Source: Shewanella livingstonensis (lineage in GTDB: Bacteria > Pseudomonadota > Gammaproteobacteria > Enterobacterales > Shewanellaceae). Taken from it: a stretch of 64,000 nucleotides of DNA. A program made the position numbers and the translations under genes. This document shows positions 1 to 9,313 of this stretch, piece by piece (the first letter of the stretch is position 1; each line of letters begins with the position of its first letter). The stretch covers positions 4,474,001 through 4,538,000 of the forward strand of contig NZ_CP034015.1 of NCBI RefSeq assembly GCF_003855395.1, given 5' to 3'. The notes under the pieces were generated by a model. It searched no databases. It saw only the letters and a list, made by a program, of their open reading frames with translations, and had not been told where the DNA came from.

Positions 1-183
1 GCATTAACTCAATATATCCGTAACCACAGCCAGCAATCACATATTCCAATCCTAATGGTATCGTCAGAAGCTAATGACACTCACCTAAGTAATGTATTTA
101 GTGCTGGCGTTAACGCCCTATGTGATAAGCCTTTCGAGCCGCAGTTAGTAAAGAAAATTCTTTACCAACTGCTAGAAGAGTAA
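1..183 (+). CDS. Response-regulator receiver domain, C-terminal end (partial)
   Basis: The window opens inside a reading frame that ends at the TAA at 181-183, giving about 60 residues. They match the last third of a CheY-like receiver: a strand (IPILMVSS), a helix, then the switch lysine in the CDKPFEP segment, followed by a closing amphipathic helix. The phospho-acceptor aspartate would lie upstream of the window. No output domain follows the receiver, so this is either a single-domain regulator or a protein with a C-terminal receiver. Which signalling system it serves cannot be judged here. Confidence 0.75.
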   Translation, partial: ALTQYIRNHSQQSHIPILMVSSEANDTHLSNVFSAGVNALCDKPFEPQLVKKILYQLLEE

Positions 184-338
184 CAACAAAGCGAATAAAG
201 ACATTATTTGTACTGATTTTGCCTTAAAACCATTACAGATACTGAATTTATGGGATAAAGTGCTTTTAAACCAGCATGGCTTGTGGCATGTTATTCATGT
301 TTTAAAAAACACTTCTATGGAAAGCAGAGAATATCAAT

Positions 339-611
339 ATGAACAAAAGTGAATTAATTGCAAAAATCGCTGAAAATGCGGAACTAACTAAAGCTGAAGC
401 TGGCCGCGCTCTAAAATCTTTCGAACAAGCGGTAACTGAAGCCATGAAAAATGGTGATAAAATTTCTATTGTTGGTTTTGGTTCTTTTGAAACCACGCAA
501 CGTGCCGCTCGTACTGGCCGTAACCCACAAACTGGCAAAGAAATTCAAATTGCAGCAGCTACAGTGCCTAAATTTAAAGCCGGAAAAACACTAAAAGATA
601 GCGTTAATTAA
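339..611 (+). CDS. HU-family DNA-binding protein
   Basis: A 90-residue histone-like protein that bends and compacts DNA as a dimer in the nucleoid. The sequence starts [20 protein letters not shown] and carries the family hallmark GFGSFE followed by the beta-arm [15 protein letters not shown] that inserts into the minor groove. Length and motif spacing are exactly those of HU alpha/beta rather than IHF. An AGAGAA ribosome site lies ahead of the ATG. The gene stands alone and ends in a clear hairpin terminator. Which HU paralogue it is (hupA or hupB type) cannot be decided from sequence alone, so no symbol is given. Confidence 0.93.
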   Translation: MNKSELIAKIAENAELTKAEAGRALKSFEQAVTEAMKNGDKISIVGFGSFETTQRAARTGRNPQTGKEIQIAAATVPKFKAGKTLKDSVN

Positions 612-638
612 TTATTACGCTTAGCCTTTTTTTGATAG

Positions 639-662
639 AAACCTCCTCTGTGGAGGTTTTTT
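639..662 (+). terminator. Rho-independent terminator of the HU gene
   Basis: AAACCTCC, loop TCTGT, GGAGGTTT, followed by a short T run; sits 28 bases after the HU stop codon. Confidence 0.85.
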
Positions 663-949
663 ATTGTTTATCAATCAGCATTTATTCACTGCTCGCGATA
701 CCATCCCTTCATTTAATATCAACACAGACCTAGATGTAACAATGCCATTGCACAAAAAAAGTGCGCGGTTGCATCATTAAGCCGCAACAAAGATGCAACA
801 AGATAATCCATAAACATATAAGCAACTGACTTTATTACATAAATAGAGTTGGCATGCGATTCGCTAATTAACCTTTAGACAAACCTACATTGAGTCCATT
901 TAATCAAAAAATAAATGCCTCAGTGATAATAAAACGTTAAGGGATGAAG

Positions 950-1636
950 ATGAAGAAATCACTATATCAAGCAATTGCATTATCAACAGGCTTATTACTC
1001 AGTGGCTCTGCCCTTGCTGAAGTCACTGGCAATATTGGCGCAACATCAAATTATTTATGGCGTGGTACCACGCAAACTAATAATGAAGCCGCTATTCAGG
1101 GCGGTATTGACTATGCACATGAATCAGGTTTCTATGCGGGAACCTGGGTATCTAATGTCGATTTTGGTGATGAAACAAGTTACGAGTTAGATCTTTACGG
1201 CGGTTATGGCGGTAACTTTACCGAAGACCTAACTTACGACATAAGCTATCTTTATTATGCCTATCCCGATGCAGGTGGCAGCATTGATTTTGGTGAAGTC
1301 GCATTAGTACTTGGCTGGAAATGGTTAGATGTTGGTTATTCTCAAGTGATCAATGCTGACTCGGATGTATCAGGTGCAAATGACGAAACTGACTGGAACT
1401 ATATTCAAGCCAATGCCAGTTTTCCGCTAACAGAAAAACTTAGCATCGCATTCCACTACGGTTATTCACAAGGCGATGTGGTTGAAGATTTATTCGGTGA
1501 CACTTATGCAGACTACAACGTGACATTAAGTGCAGAAACAGACATAGGCACGGTATCGTTTATGGCATCTGATACCGACTTACCAGACAATGATGCAAAA
1601 GTTGTTTTAGGTTACTCATACGGGTTTACGCTATAA
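950..1636 (+). CDS. TorF-family putative porin
   Basis: A predicted outer-membrane beta-barrel of about 228 residues. A signal peptide ends at SGSALA, and the mature start EVTGNIGATSNYLWRG is the recognisable opening of the TorF / TIGR02001 family (GN.g..SnYvfRG). The rest alternates glycine and aromatic residues in beta-strand fashion and ends GYSYGFTL, a typical barrel end. Two in-frame ATGs are close together; the second, at 950, is chosen because AAGGG lies about 6 bases before it and immediately touches the first. The transported solute is unknown. The gene is monocistronic, with a terminator just downstream. Confidence 0.8.
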   Translation: MKKSLYQAIALSTGLLLSGSALAEVTGNIGATSNYLWRGTTQTNNEAAIQGGIDYAHESGFYAGTWVSNVDFGDETSYELDLYGGYGGNFTEDLTYDISYLYYAYPDAGGSIDFGEVALVLGWKWLDVGYSQVINADSDVSGANDETDWNYIQANASFPLTEKLSIAFHYGYSQGDVVEDLFGDTYADYNVTLSAETDIGTVSFMASDTDLPDNDAKVVLGYSYGFTL

Positions 1637-1675
1637 CGAGTTACGCTATCACACACTCGCTTTATAAGTATATTA

Positions 1676-1703
1676 ACGCAACCTTAACAGGTGGCGTTTT
1701 TTT
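1676..1703 (+). terminator. Terminator of the TorF-like porin gene
   Basis: ACGCAACCT, loop TAAC, AGGTGGCGT (one A/G mismatch) followed by seven Ts. The rest of the 1640-1960 gap shows nothing else recognisable. Confidence 0.7.
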
Positions 1704-1962
1704 ATCGCTATTATATGTCCGCTTATCTGGTGACATCACAACATCAATAAATTTAATCACAAACACACTCTCCGCTGTGGGCACTATATTTTACTCGTAA
1801 GGTTTTACTCGCAAGAAATACGTTTACTGCTAAGCTCAGAGTGAAAGGTAAAAATAGCTGTCCAATTGAGTAAAAATATTTTACTTCCCTATTTAGGTTT
1901 TTTTAGTTAGAAAATGCTCATTGAATTAATACCACGCTTTTATTCAACATGAGGGTTTTGTT

Positions 1963-2139
1963 ATGGCTAATCTTAGTGAAAGAGTGCCTGATGACACAGA
2001 AATGGACGGGATGACAACGCCTAGAAACGTTAAATCCGCCGAAACATTACAACATAAACGCCAAGTAAAGCGAAGATTAGAAGATTTCCTCGAACAAGCT
2101 CAATTACGTAAAGCAATTGGTGATGACGACTTTTTCTAA
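1963..2139 (+). CDS. Small conserved-looking protein, PA3496-like
   Basis: A 58-residue open frame preceded by GAGGG at a workable distance from its ATG. It is strongly charged, begins MANLSERVPDDTEMDG, and has a C-terminal segment KRRLEDFLEQAQLRK ending in an acidic DDDFF tail. The RRxLEDxLE.xxL pattern resembles the small PA3496 family, which databases describe as putative envelope integrity proteins; this assignment is from memory of the pattern and is tentative. There is no signal peptide or membrane segment. Intact frame, ribosome site and biased composition support it as a real gene. Confidence 0.6.
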   Translation: MANLSERVPDDTEMDGMTTPRNVKSAETLQHKRQVKRRLEDFLEQAQLRKAIGDDDFF

Positions 2140-2204
2140 GCAATAGGGATAAACACTTATGTTGTTTATCCCTGTCTTTTTTACATTAGCTAGCATAGCG
2201 AATA

Positions 2205-3191
2205 TTACGCGCTAATCGATGCATTAGTTGATACGCGCCGCGTATGCTTACCAGCTTGCGTTTGCGTAAGCAACAACTCTGCCTTGGCGCCTAAATAAAC
2301 ATATATCCCCAAGCCCACCAATAATCCCACTACCGCCAACATCATTAAAATGGCTGGCTCAATATATTGCTTTTCCCCTAGCGACGCTTTAAACATGGTT
2401 AACAAGGCTTCAATGGAAATCGCAATCAAAATAGTCGAAATAAACCGAGTAATGGTTCGTCGAGTAGAGCTGTGACGAAAGATATCTTTGTGCATCAGCA
2501 CTTCCTCTTCTAAAATGGTTTTACCCAAATCAAAAATCGCTAATGCTAAGGTGAGAAAAATAATGATACCAAAGGGCTGTAACGGATCATGAGTCGTCGA
2601 TATTTGGTTAAACAAGGTGTAGATATCACGGATCACAGTCCACATAAGTACACTGACTAACACAAAAAGACCCAGTACAATCGCAGCATAAATACTTTTA
2701 AAAAAGGGTGACATTTTACGCCTAGCACTGTCGCCCATCATAAACTCAATTAATCGTGTTAGGTTGACATCAATAACCACTATCACCACTTGGCCAGAAG
2801 CTGATTTGATCATTTGTGATGCCGACAAGCACAATCCACCACCGGCATTAGATAAATAAGGCCGTGTAATATGGACAGTGTCGATAGCAGCCAATTTTGT
2901 AAAGTAAGGACGCTGGCTTCGATCAGCATGATGACCACAAGCCATTAATTTAACTTGCCGATTGATGACGCTGATATTAGGGCAAATCTGTACCCCTTGT
3001 TGATCAAGTAAATAAATTAGCTCCACAAACGGATAGCTCATTGCCATGTCGTCAAAAATTTTAGCCGATATGGGTTGTTCAAATAAGTTAATATCACCCA
3101 CACCAATCAAAATAGACTCTAATAGTTCGTGTACTAAGTGCTCATATTCATGATAGCGCTCAATCACACTTAAATAGCTCATCGCTGCCAT
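2205..3191 (-). CDS. PDC-sensor domain membrane protein
   Basis: A 328-residue inner-membrane protein. The first 165 or so residues form a soluble PDC/Cache-like sensor region (FVELIYLLDQQGVQI, then RSQRPYF, a common Cache ligand-side motif). Four hydrophobic segments follow: about 180-200, 213-232, 255-275 and 283-305. No kinase, methyl-accepting or cyclase domain follows, so it senses without an obvious output. An AAGGA site precedes the ATG. It stands divergent from the QEGLA gene. The signal sensed is unknown. Confidence 0.6.
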   Translation of the reverse strand: MAAMSYLSVIERYHEYEHLVHELLESILIGVGDINLFEQPISAKIFDDMAMSYPFVELIYLLDQQGVQICPNISVINRQVKLMACGHHADRSQRPYFTKLAAIDTVHITRPYLSNAGGGLCLSASQMIKSASGQVVIVVIDVNLTRLIEFMMGDSARRKMSPFFKSIYAAIVLGLFVLVSVLMWTVIRDIYTLFNQISTTHDPLQPFGIIIFLTLALAIFDLGKTILEEEVLMHKDIFRHSSTRRTITRFISTILIAISIEALLTMFKASLGEKQYIEPAILMMLAVVGLLVGLGIYVYLGAKAELLLTQTQAGKHTRRVSTNASISA

Positions 3192-3426
3192 AAAATTTCC
3201 TTTTGATAATGACTACTATAAATAAAGCAGTTTTAATGCCAAAAAAATAAACTATTACTTTTAGTTACTTAAGAAAATTAATACTAAAGCGTTGCGATAT
3301 ATCATGCTAAATTGCACTAAAACAGTGCTGATTACCTGGTCATTTTTTCATTGCGGCTTTGTGATCAACATCTGCTAATATGCACATTAGTATTGCTTAC
3401 AACATTATCCAGATTAGGAAAAGACA

Positions 3427-4779
3427 ATGTCTGACTCTTTATTGCGTTATCAACAAGATATTCGTCGTTTTTCTGATGAATTAATTCGTATCCAAGCACC
3501 GATTAAAATTTTAGACTCGATAAAATGGCCTCGACAAGTTGAAGAGGATTTTTTAGCTAAAAAAAGTAAAGAGTTGCCTAATATCAGCAATGATTTCTAT
3601 CAGTCAATTCCGCTGTCATTTAACGCAGAGCAAACTCAAACGGACTTACAAGGTTTAAAGAGTGCCGTTGAGCGAGGATTAGGTAAACGCGATAAATTAG
3701 GCAAAATTTTACTGGCGAACATTGACCAATATCGAATAGTAATAGATATGCTGCATAACCGCGGCAAGCCAATGTTTGGTAAACTTAGCCAAGAATTATA
3801 CGGCAGTGCCAGCCACAAATTACATGGCGATCGTCATACAGTACGCCAATTGGGCGATCGCTTAAGCCATATATTTTCGCTGCCAGCAGCGCGCCACATG
3901 AGTAGCCGTCACCCTAAAATAGTTACCGCCCCAGAAGCGGTAAATATTCTTAGCGAACGCTTAGTGAAGTATTTTCATAACGATGAAATTCACGTTAAAT
4001 TGAGCGATGGTATTGTCTCTGATGCCGCTGTAGGTGGCGATACGGTTAAGCTCAATACCCGCGCCATGTTCAGCGAATCGGATCTCAATGTATATGAAGT
4101 CCATGAAGGCTGGGTTCATGTGGGCACTACACTCAACGGACGCGCCCAACCACATGCGACTTGGCTCAGTGTCGGTTCTCCACGAGTGACAGCCTCACAA
4201 GAAGGCTTAGCGGTATTAATGGAAATGCTTACATTAAGCTCAAACCCAGGCCGAGCTCGACGTATTAGTGACCGCGTATCAGCGGTAGACATGGCAGAAC
4301 AAGGAGCCGATTTTATTGAAGTGTATCGCTACTTTAGAAATCTTAACCTAAGTTCACAAGACAGCTATCGTGTGACTCAACGGGTATTTCGTGGCGGCAT
4401 GGTCGGCGGTGGTAGCTTTTTTACCAAAGATATTTCTTACGTGCGCGGTTATGTTGAAAACATTAACTTCATTCGAAGTGCCATTAGCACTGGATTGCCA
4501 GAGTTAATCCCTATGCTATTTCTAGGTAAATTAGCCATCGAAGATATTCCGGTACTTTATCAAGCCTATCAAGAAGGTATTATTGCCCATCCGAAATACC
4601 TACCACCTATGTTTGAAGACATTAGCGGTCTTTATGCTTGGTTTGGTTTTGCCTCAGGCATAGGCAACATCGACCTAAAAGGGGTGCAACGTCATTTTGC
4701 CCGCCAATTTAAAAATGTAACCCCTACCTCAGCAGTCGACTTGTTTGAGGATTCAGAGTTTGATAACAACTTTGAATAA
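3427..4779 (+). CDS. QEGLA-motif protein (DUF1704), putative metallopeptidase
   Basis: A 450-residue protein of the family named for flavohemoglobin expression and the QEGLA motif. The motif ASQEGLAVLME is present at about residue 258, and VHEGWVH at about residue 223 gives HExxxH. The same arrangement defines the eukaryotic relatives (KIAA0895/MATCAP), which are zinc metallopeptidases with an atypical HExxxH site. Seen: the two motifs at the expected spacing and full length. Inferred: zinc-dependent peptidase or carboxypeptidase activity; the bacterial substrate is unknown. Start is supported by AGGAAAAGACA ahead of ATG. Confidence 0.8.
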   Translation: MSDSLLRYQQDIRRFSDELIRIQAPIKILDSIKWPRQVEEDFLAKKSKELPNISNDFYQSIPLSFNAEQTQTDLQGLKSAVERGLGKRDKLGKILLANIDQYRIVIDMLHNRGKPMFGKLSQELYGSASHKLHGDRHTVRQLGDRLSHIFSLPAARHMSSRHPKIVTAPEAVNILSERLVKYFHNDEIHVKLSDGIVSDAAVGGDTVKLNTRAMFSESDLNVYEVHEGWVHVGTTLNGRAQPHATWLSVGSPRVTASQEGLAVLMEMLTLSSNPGRARRISDRVSAVDMAEQGADFIEVYRYFRNLNLSSQDSYRVTQRVFRGGMVGGGSFFTKDISYVRGYVENINFIRSAISTGLPELIPMLFLGKLAIEDIPVLYQAYQEGIIAHPKYLPPMFEDISGLYAWFGFASGIGNIDLKGVQRHFARQFKNVTPTSAVDLFEDSEFDNNFE

Positions 4780-4794
4780 ACCACACAGATAATC

Positions 4795-4833
4795 TAACAG
4801 GCTAAGTGTGATATCGTCGCTCTTAGCCTGTTA
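4795..4833. other. Stem-loop after the QEGLA gene
   Basis: TAACAGGCTAAG and CTTAGCCTGTTA form a 12-bp stem with a 15-base loop. No T run follows on either strand, so a processing or mRNA-stabilising hairpin is as likely as a terminator. Confidence 0.45.
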
Positions 4834-4913
4834 AAAAACACAGCAAGACCGCTTAATACAGCGTAAATTAACGCCTATTACATGGCTGTCATAAACGTTA
4901 AAAACGCCTAAAG

Positions 4914-5312
4914 CTAAAAACCACGATCAATAAAATATGCCTCACCATTACACTCTAAATACACAGCGCATGATAAATAATTAACTTTGCCGCATTGCTT
5001 CATCACAATGGCATTACCGCCTCGTTGGGTCACTTGTAATTTGAGTGACTTAGTCATTGAAGATAAACTTGGAAGATCATCTAACTTTTCAGGATCCGAT
5101 GAATTTTCACAATATGATGTCGTAACCTCACCCAAAAACTGCGCTTTAAACCTAGACATTTCTGCTGAGGTGTAGGTATCAACCCCTGCTATTGTGGCGT
5201 TACCGAGCGCAATTGTACCCGCATTGGTTCGCAGTGACAGGTTAGAACATCCCGACACAAATACCATACTCAAGATGGCTGCAACAGAGACAATAAAGAC
5301 GACATGTTTCAT
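4914..5312 (-). CDS. RcsF-like outer-membrane lipoprotein
   Basis: A 132-residue lipoprotein. Signal peptide MKHVVFIVSVAAILSM ends in the lipobox VSGC. The mature part has the RcsF pattern: GEVTTSYC, then GGNAIVMKQCG, then LSCAVYLEC. These four cysteines correspond to the two disulfides of enterobacterial RcsF, the envelope-stress sensor that feeds the Rcs phosphorelay. The start at 5312 is chosen over an upstream ATG because it begins the signal peptide and has AAGGA before it. No rcs genes are visible here, so whether it signals through Rcs is unknown. Confidence 0.72.
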   Translation of the reverse strand: MKHVVFIVSVAAILSMVFVSGCSNLSLRTNAGTIALGNATIAGVDTYTSAEMSRFKAQFLGEVTTSYCENSSDPEKLDDLPSLSSMTKSLKLQVTQRGGNAIVMKQCGKVNYLSCAVYLECNGEAYFIDRGF

Positions 5313-5428
5313 AAAAAATCCTTTTAAAAAAGCATGTTCATCAATCTGCTGATAAACATGCCTAAAAATCATTATTTGGCTAAAGTTATCCTAAAATAAC
5401 CACACTTAGCCAACTATTGACGACAATA

Positions 5429-6802
5429 TTAGTTGGCTTTGGATTTTGCGTTAAGTGCGCGTTGCTTAATAAAATACTCACGGGTTAAGCCAAACACCAC
5501 TGGACTTAATAACACTAAGGCGATTAAGTTGGGAATCGCCATCATCGCATTTAATGTATCGGCTAATAACCAAATAAACTCTAACGAACTGACAGCTCCT
5601 AACGGCACGACCAAAGTCCAAAGTAAACGAAACGGTTTTACCGCTTTATCACCGAGTAAGTATTGAACACACTTCTCGCTGTAAAAGCTCCAACCTAAGA
5701 TGGTGGTAAAGGCAAATATCGCCAATGCTATGGCGACAATGTAATTACCCATAGGCAAGGCATCAGAAAATGCCAAAGAGGTTAATGCCGCGCCGTTTTC
5801 ACCAGAGGTCCAGGCACCAGAAACAATAATCGCTAAACCAGTAATTGAACACACAATAAGAGTGTCAATAAACGTACCTAGCATGGCCACTAAACCTTGC
5901 TTCACTGGGTTATTAGTTTGCGCTGCAGCATGAGCAATCGGTGCACTACCCAAACCTGCCTCATTTGAAAACACTCCACGGGCCACACCAAACCGAATGG
6001 CGGCCCATACCGCTGCGCCCGCAAAACCACCTTGGGCCGCTACGGGATTAAAGGCACTTTCAATAATTAACATAAAGGCTGCAGGTACTTGCTCCGCATT
6101 AACAATCAATACTGCTAAACCCGCGGTAATATAAAACACTGTCATCAATGGCACCAACTTACCTGCCACTTCAGCAATACGCTTAATCCCGCCCATAAGT
6201 ACGGCGCCCACCAACACCATCAACACCACACCGGTCACCCAATTGGGTACGCCAAAATTACTGCTCATCGCATCAGCAACTGAGTTAGCTTGTACAGTAT
6301 TACCAATACCAAAACCGGCAATAGAGCCAAAAATAGCAAAAGCTGTACCTAACCAAGCCCACTTGCTACCTAAGCCATTTTTGATGTAGTACATCGGCCC
6401 GCCAACATGATTACCATTAGCATCTGTTTCTCGAAACTTAACCGCCAAAACCGCTTCTGAAAACTTGGTTGCCATACCCACCAGCGCAGTACACCACATC
6501 CAAAATAGTGCACCAGGGCCACCAATAAAAATGGCCGTAGCGACACCCGCAATGTTACCGGTACCTATGGTGGCCGATAATGAAGTCATGAGGGCATTAA
6601 AGGGACTGACATCGCCTTTTTCACTTTCGTCGGTAACCTGACGACCCGCCCATAATAATTTAAAACCTCGATTTAGCTTTAAAATAGGCATGAACTTTAA
6701 ACCAATCGACAGAAACAGCCCGACACCTAAAATCATAATTAGCATGGGAACGCCCCATACTATACCGTTAATCATACTGACAAATTGCGTGACTGCTTCC
6801 AT
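5429..6802 (-). CDS. Alanine/glycine:cation symporter (AgcS family)
   Basis: A 457-residue inner-membrane transporter with about eleven hydrophobic helices. Family signatures include SATIGTGNIAGVATAI near residue 75 (cation and substrate site), GGPMYYIKNGLG, and GVFSNEAGLGSAPIAHAAA near residue 275. AgcS proteins import alanine or glycine with sodium or protons. The ATG has GAGG seven bases upstream. It is monocistronic. Substrate choice among small amino acids cannot be read from sequence. Confidence 0.92.
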   Translation of the reverse strand: MEAVTQFVSMINGIVWGVPMLIMILGVGLFLSIGLKFMPILKLNRGFKLLWAGRQVTDESEKGDVSPFNALMTSLSATIGTGNIAGVATAIFIGGPGALFWMWCTALVGMATKFSEAVLAVKFRETDANGNHVGGPMYYIKNGLGSKWAWLGTAFAIFGSIAGFGIGNTVQANSVADAMSSNFGVPNWVTGVVLMVLVGAVLMGGIKRIAEVAGKLVPLMTVFYITAGLAVLIVNAEQVPAAFMLIIESAFNPVAAQGGFAGAAVWAAIRFGVARGVFSNEAGLGSAPIAHAAAQTNNPVKQGLVAMLGTFIDTLIVCSITGLAIIVSGAWTSGENGAALTSLAFSDALPMGNYIVAIALAIFAFTTILGWSFYSEKCVQYLLGDKAVKPFRLLWTLVVPLGAVSSLEFIWLLADTLNAMMAIPNLIALVLLSPVVFGLTREYFIKQRALNAKSKAN

Positions 6803-7033
6803 GTAAAAAACCTCGTAATGAGTAATGACTTATGTCTAAAGTTATAATTATTATTCAACGTACTGTTATTAAACGTACTGTTATTATTTTTCAACGGCCC
6901 AATTCCGTTGAAACAGAATATTTTTTAGATTACCTCGGTTTAGTTAACCATAGCAACCATACATATGCGGACCTCAATCATCTTCAAAATGATAATCCTA
7001 CAGCAATAACAAACGGACCAAAGCATTAGTAGT

Positions 7034-7567
7034 CTATTGTTCGAGAACGACTTTTAACGTGTCCAAACCTTGCTGTAAGTCAGCACCTATCATGGTTTTG
7101 AAGTCGACAAACAACAGCATTAAGTTCGTTGGATACGCAAAGTGACCGCTAAAACCCCAATTAACTTTTGTTTGATTCGCGTTCACCGCTTCGGTCGTCA
7201 TATAAGCAGGTGCTGTCGCTTCGAAGGGGGAAATAAACCGTAATTCAAAATCGATGCGTTTGCCTTCCTCTATGGCAATAATCTGTTGCTCACCAACACC
7301 CACATCAGGATGTTCACTTGCCCATGCAGATACAAAGCCCACTGTCGCATCAGTACCGTGGTAGATTTTCACCATATCGGGATCAATTTGCGCCCATTGA
7401 CTAAAGTTATCTTGGTTTTTTAGATGTTTCACGTAATCAAAAACCTCAGCAACCGGTTTGTCTATCGTGATAGTGCGAGTGACTGAATAGTCTTGTTGAA
7501 TAAATAGCGCCACCACAAAAGGCATAGCGATAATAACCGCGACCGCAACGATAATTTTTCTAAACAT
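7034..7567 (-). CDS. SRPBCC-family (polyketide cyclase-like) protein
   Basis: A 177-residue protein with one N-terminal hydrophobic segment (MFRKIIVAVAVIIAMPFVVAL) that is a signal anchor, followed by a START/SRPBCC fold: VTRTITIDKPVAEVFDYV, then QWAQIDPDM, then GKRIDFELRF and a C-terminal helix. Such domains bind hydrophobic ligands; the ligand here is unknown. The internal ATG at 7567 is chosen because AGAGGATAATAAT precedes it and the annotated hydrophobic start follows. Confidence 0.75.
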   Translation of the reverse strand: MFRKIIVAVAVIIAMPFVVALFIQQDYSVTRTITIDKPVAEVFDYVKHLKNQDNFSQWAQIDPDMVKIYHGTDATVGFVSAWASEHPDVGVGEQQIIAIEEGKRIDFELRFISPFEATAPAYMTTEAVNANQTKVNWGFSGHFAYPTNLMLLFVDFKTMIGADLQQGLDTLKVVLEQ

Positions 7568-7735
7568 TATTATTATCCTCTGGCACACAGGCTTATCTGT
7601 CAGCATGTTAGGATTACAGGCTAAAAACCAATATTCTCAGTATACCGACTAACGACGGGCTAACAATAAGAAATTAACATTGGGTTAACAATTGGTTAAT
7701 TTTTGTTGTTATTCTTGCGGTGGTTATTATTACGA

Positions 7736-8089
7736 TTAGGGAAAGTAAATATCGACCGGTTCAATAGCGGATTGCTGGACTAACTTAGCCATACAAGACT
7801 GACAAATACATTGGTTATCAGCTAAATCAACCAAAGAAGAGTTTGCTTTATACTGCGCAATAACCGAAGGCATATCCAGTGCTTGCTTAGCACACCAACA
7901 TGCATCTATGGCTAATCCTTGCTCCATAGCACAAGTATTGGCTTGTTGGCAGAGTGGACACGATTGTGCCGCAGAGATGAATGATGTCATTGCCCAACCT
8001 ATGATAGTGATGATAAAGAAGAAGCGAGACTTAACATACTGCCATTTATCATCACTATGCTCAATAAGCGCTACGGTCATAACATTCAT
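7736..8089 (-). CDS. Cysteine-rich CWC-family protein
   Basis: The protein carries the CWC arrangement CPLCQQANTCAM, ACWC, CICQSC, which looks like a small metal-binding knuckle. An N-terminal hydrophobic stretch (FFFIITIIGWAMTSFISAA) comes just before the first cysteine and may be a signal sequence or an artefact of too long a start: most CWC proteins begin close to the first CPxC. No strong ribosome site is seen at 8089. It lies 113 bases after tsdA in the same direction, so co-transcription is possible. Function is unknown. Confidence 0.65.
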   Translation of the reverse strand: MNVMTVALIEHSDDKWQYVKSRFFFIITIIGWAMTSFISAAQSCPLCQQANTCAMEQGLAIDACWCAKQALDMPSVIAQYKANSSLVDLADNQCICQSCMAKLVQQSAIEPVDIYFP

Positions 8090-8183
8090 GTCCGTAGGTT
8101 ATACTCACAAAAATGCCCACTAAACACTCGCTTAATGGGCATGATGACTACAGATAATGTCATATACCGTTAAATAACCTCAC

Positions 8184-8210
8184 TTAAAACTAGCGTTAAA
8201 GGCTAGTTTT
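8184..8210 (-). terminator. Weak terminator overlapping the tsdA stop
   Basis: Nine-base stem AAAACTAGC / GCTAGTTTT with a 7-base loop; on the minus strand it is followed by four Ts. It includes the TAG stop of the cytochrome gene. Confidence 0.5.
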
Positions 8211-9303
8211 TAAGCGGAAAAACTGGATGTGACTCAGCCCCCAAAACAGGTTTACCTGCAACAGATTGACCGTAATATCCTTGATGCTGATGATAGGCTG
8301 CTTGAGTTTTGCTTACATCACCGTTAAAGCGAGGATCTTGTGGGCGATCAAACGAATTAAGGTAAGCCGCTACATCCCAAGCTTGTTGAGGTGTGAGTTG
8401 CACACTTTTACCTAAGGGCATATTTTCATAAATAAAGTCAGCCGCCGTATTAACCCTGTGCATGCCAGCGCCCCAATTAAAACTTTGAGGCCCCCATAAT
8501 GGTGGTAATGCGGCAACACCAGCAATAATTTGTCCTTGGCCATTTTCACCATGACATGCCTGGCAATGTGCTTGATACACAACCAAGCCGCGCTCAGGAG
8601 AATAAGCTAACTCAGGTTGAGGCGCTTTAGGGAAACCACGTCCAGGCAATTGGCTTAGCGCGGTGATATCTAAGTTTTTGGCAATGGCCGCAGGCATAGA
8701 AAAATCATCCCGTTTACCACCTTTAACCAACTCCACATCAGACAATTCAGGCACTGGGCCAGTAACCTTGTATTGGTCCATTAATCCGCTCATACCTAAC
8801 CAGTAAGAATAGGCCGATATTGCCACTAGCTCAGGAGAGTTTTCCGCCGGTGCTTTACCGTTCATCGAATAGGTAAAACAACCTTGTATGCGCTCTTGAA
8901 AAGAGTTTACTTTATCATTTTTCTTACGATAAGCAGGATAGGCAAAATATGCCGCCCATAAAGGCGATGAATTAGCTTGTTGCCCTGCATTCATATGACA
9001 ATTAACACAATTAAGTTGATTACCAACGTACTTATCGCGCAGTTGCTGAGTATTCACAAACAATTGATAACCTAAGCGAACTTTGTCGCCAAACGCCCCC
9101 TGCGGAATAGCGGCTAATGGCGCTGGTTGCAGATAAATATCATCAGCTTTTTTATCCATTGAAGGTAACGCAGCTTGTCGATCGGGTAGTGTCGTTGCAG
9201 CGTTAACGGGAGCCAGTCCAGGCGCAACATCAATGGATAGTTCATTGGCCTGCAAAGGCAAGCTAAACAGGACGCCAACGGTCAATAGCGATAATAATTT
9301 CAT
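8203..9303 (-). CDS. tsdA: TsdA-like diheme thiosulfate dehydrogenase / tetrathionate reductase
   Basis: A periplasmic diheme c-type cytochrome of 366 residues. TsdA enzymes interconvert two thiosulfates and tetrathionate. Signal peptide MKLLSLLTVGVLFSLPLQA is followed by heme motif CVNCH at residue 99 and CQACH near residue 250. Between them stand ANSSPLWAAYFAYPAYR and FQERIQGCF; the cysteine in the latter corresponds to the unusual His/Cys axial ligand of the TsdA active-site heme. Start at 9303 is preferred over the ATG at 9309, since AAGGAC would abut the latter. It follows a diheme cytochrome by 10 bases, as in tsdBA operons. Physiological direction (oxidation or reduction) is not determined. 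Confidence 0.85.
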   Translation of the reverse strand: MKLLSLLTVGVLFSLPLQANELSIDVAPGLAPVNAATTLPDRQAALPSMDKKADDIYLQPAPLAAIPQGAFGDKVRLGYQLFVNTQQLRDKYVGNQLNCVNCHMNAGQQANSSPLWAAYFAYPAYRKKNDKVNSFQERIQGCFTYSMNGKAPAENSPELVAISAYSYWLGMSGLMDQYKVTGPVPELSDVELVKGGKRDDFSMPAAIAKNLDITALSQLPGRGFPKAPQPELAYSPERGLVVYQAHCQACHGENGQGQIIAGVAALPPLWGPQSFNWGAGMHRVNTAADFIYENMPLGKSVQLTPQQAWDVAAYLNSFDRPQDPRFNGDVSKTQAAYHQHQGYYGQSVAGKPVLGAESHPVFPLKN

Positions 9304-9313
9304 AGCCATGTCC

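Noticed and set aside
6832..7029. A 65-residue plus-strand frame between the AgcS and SRPBCC genes
   Set aside because: Contains a short internal repeat (ACGTACTGTTATTA twice), has no ribosome site and lies in a promoter region; likely chance.
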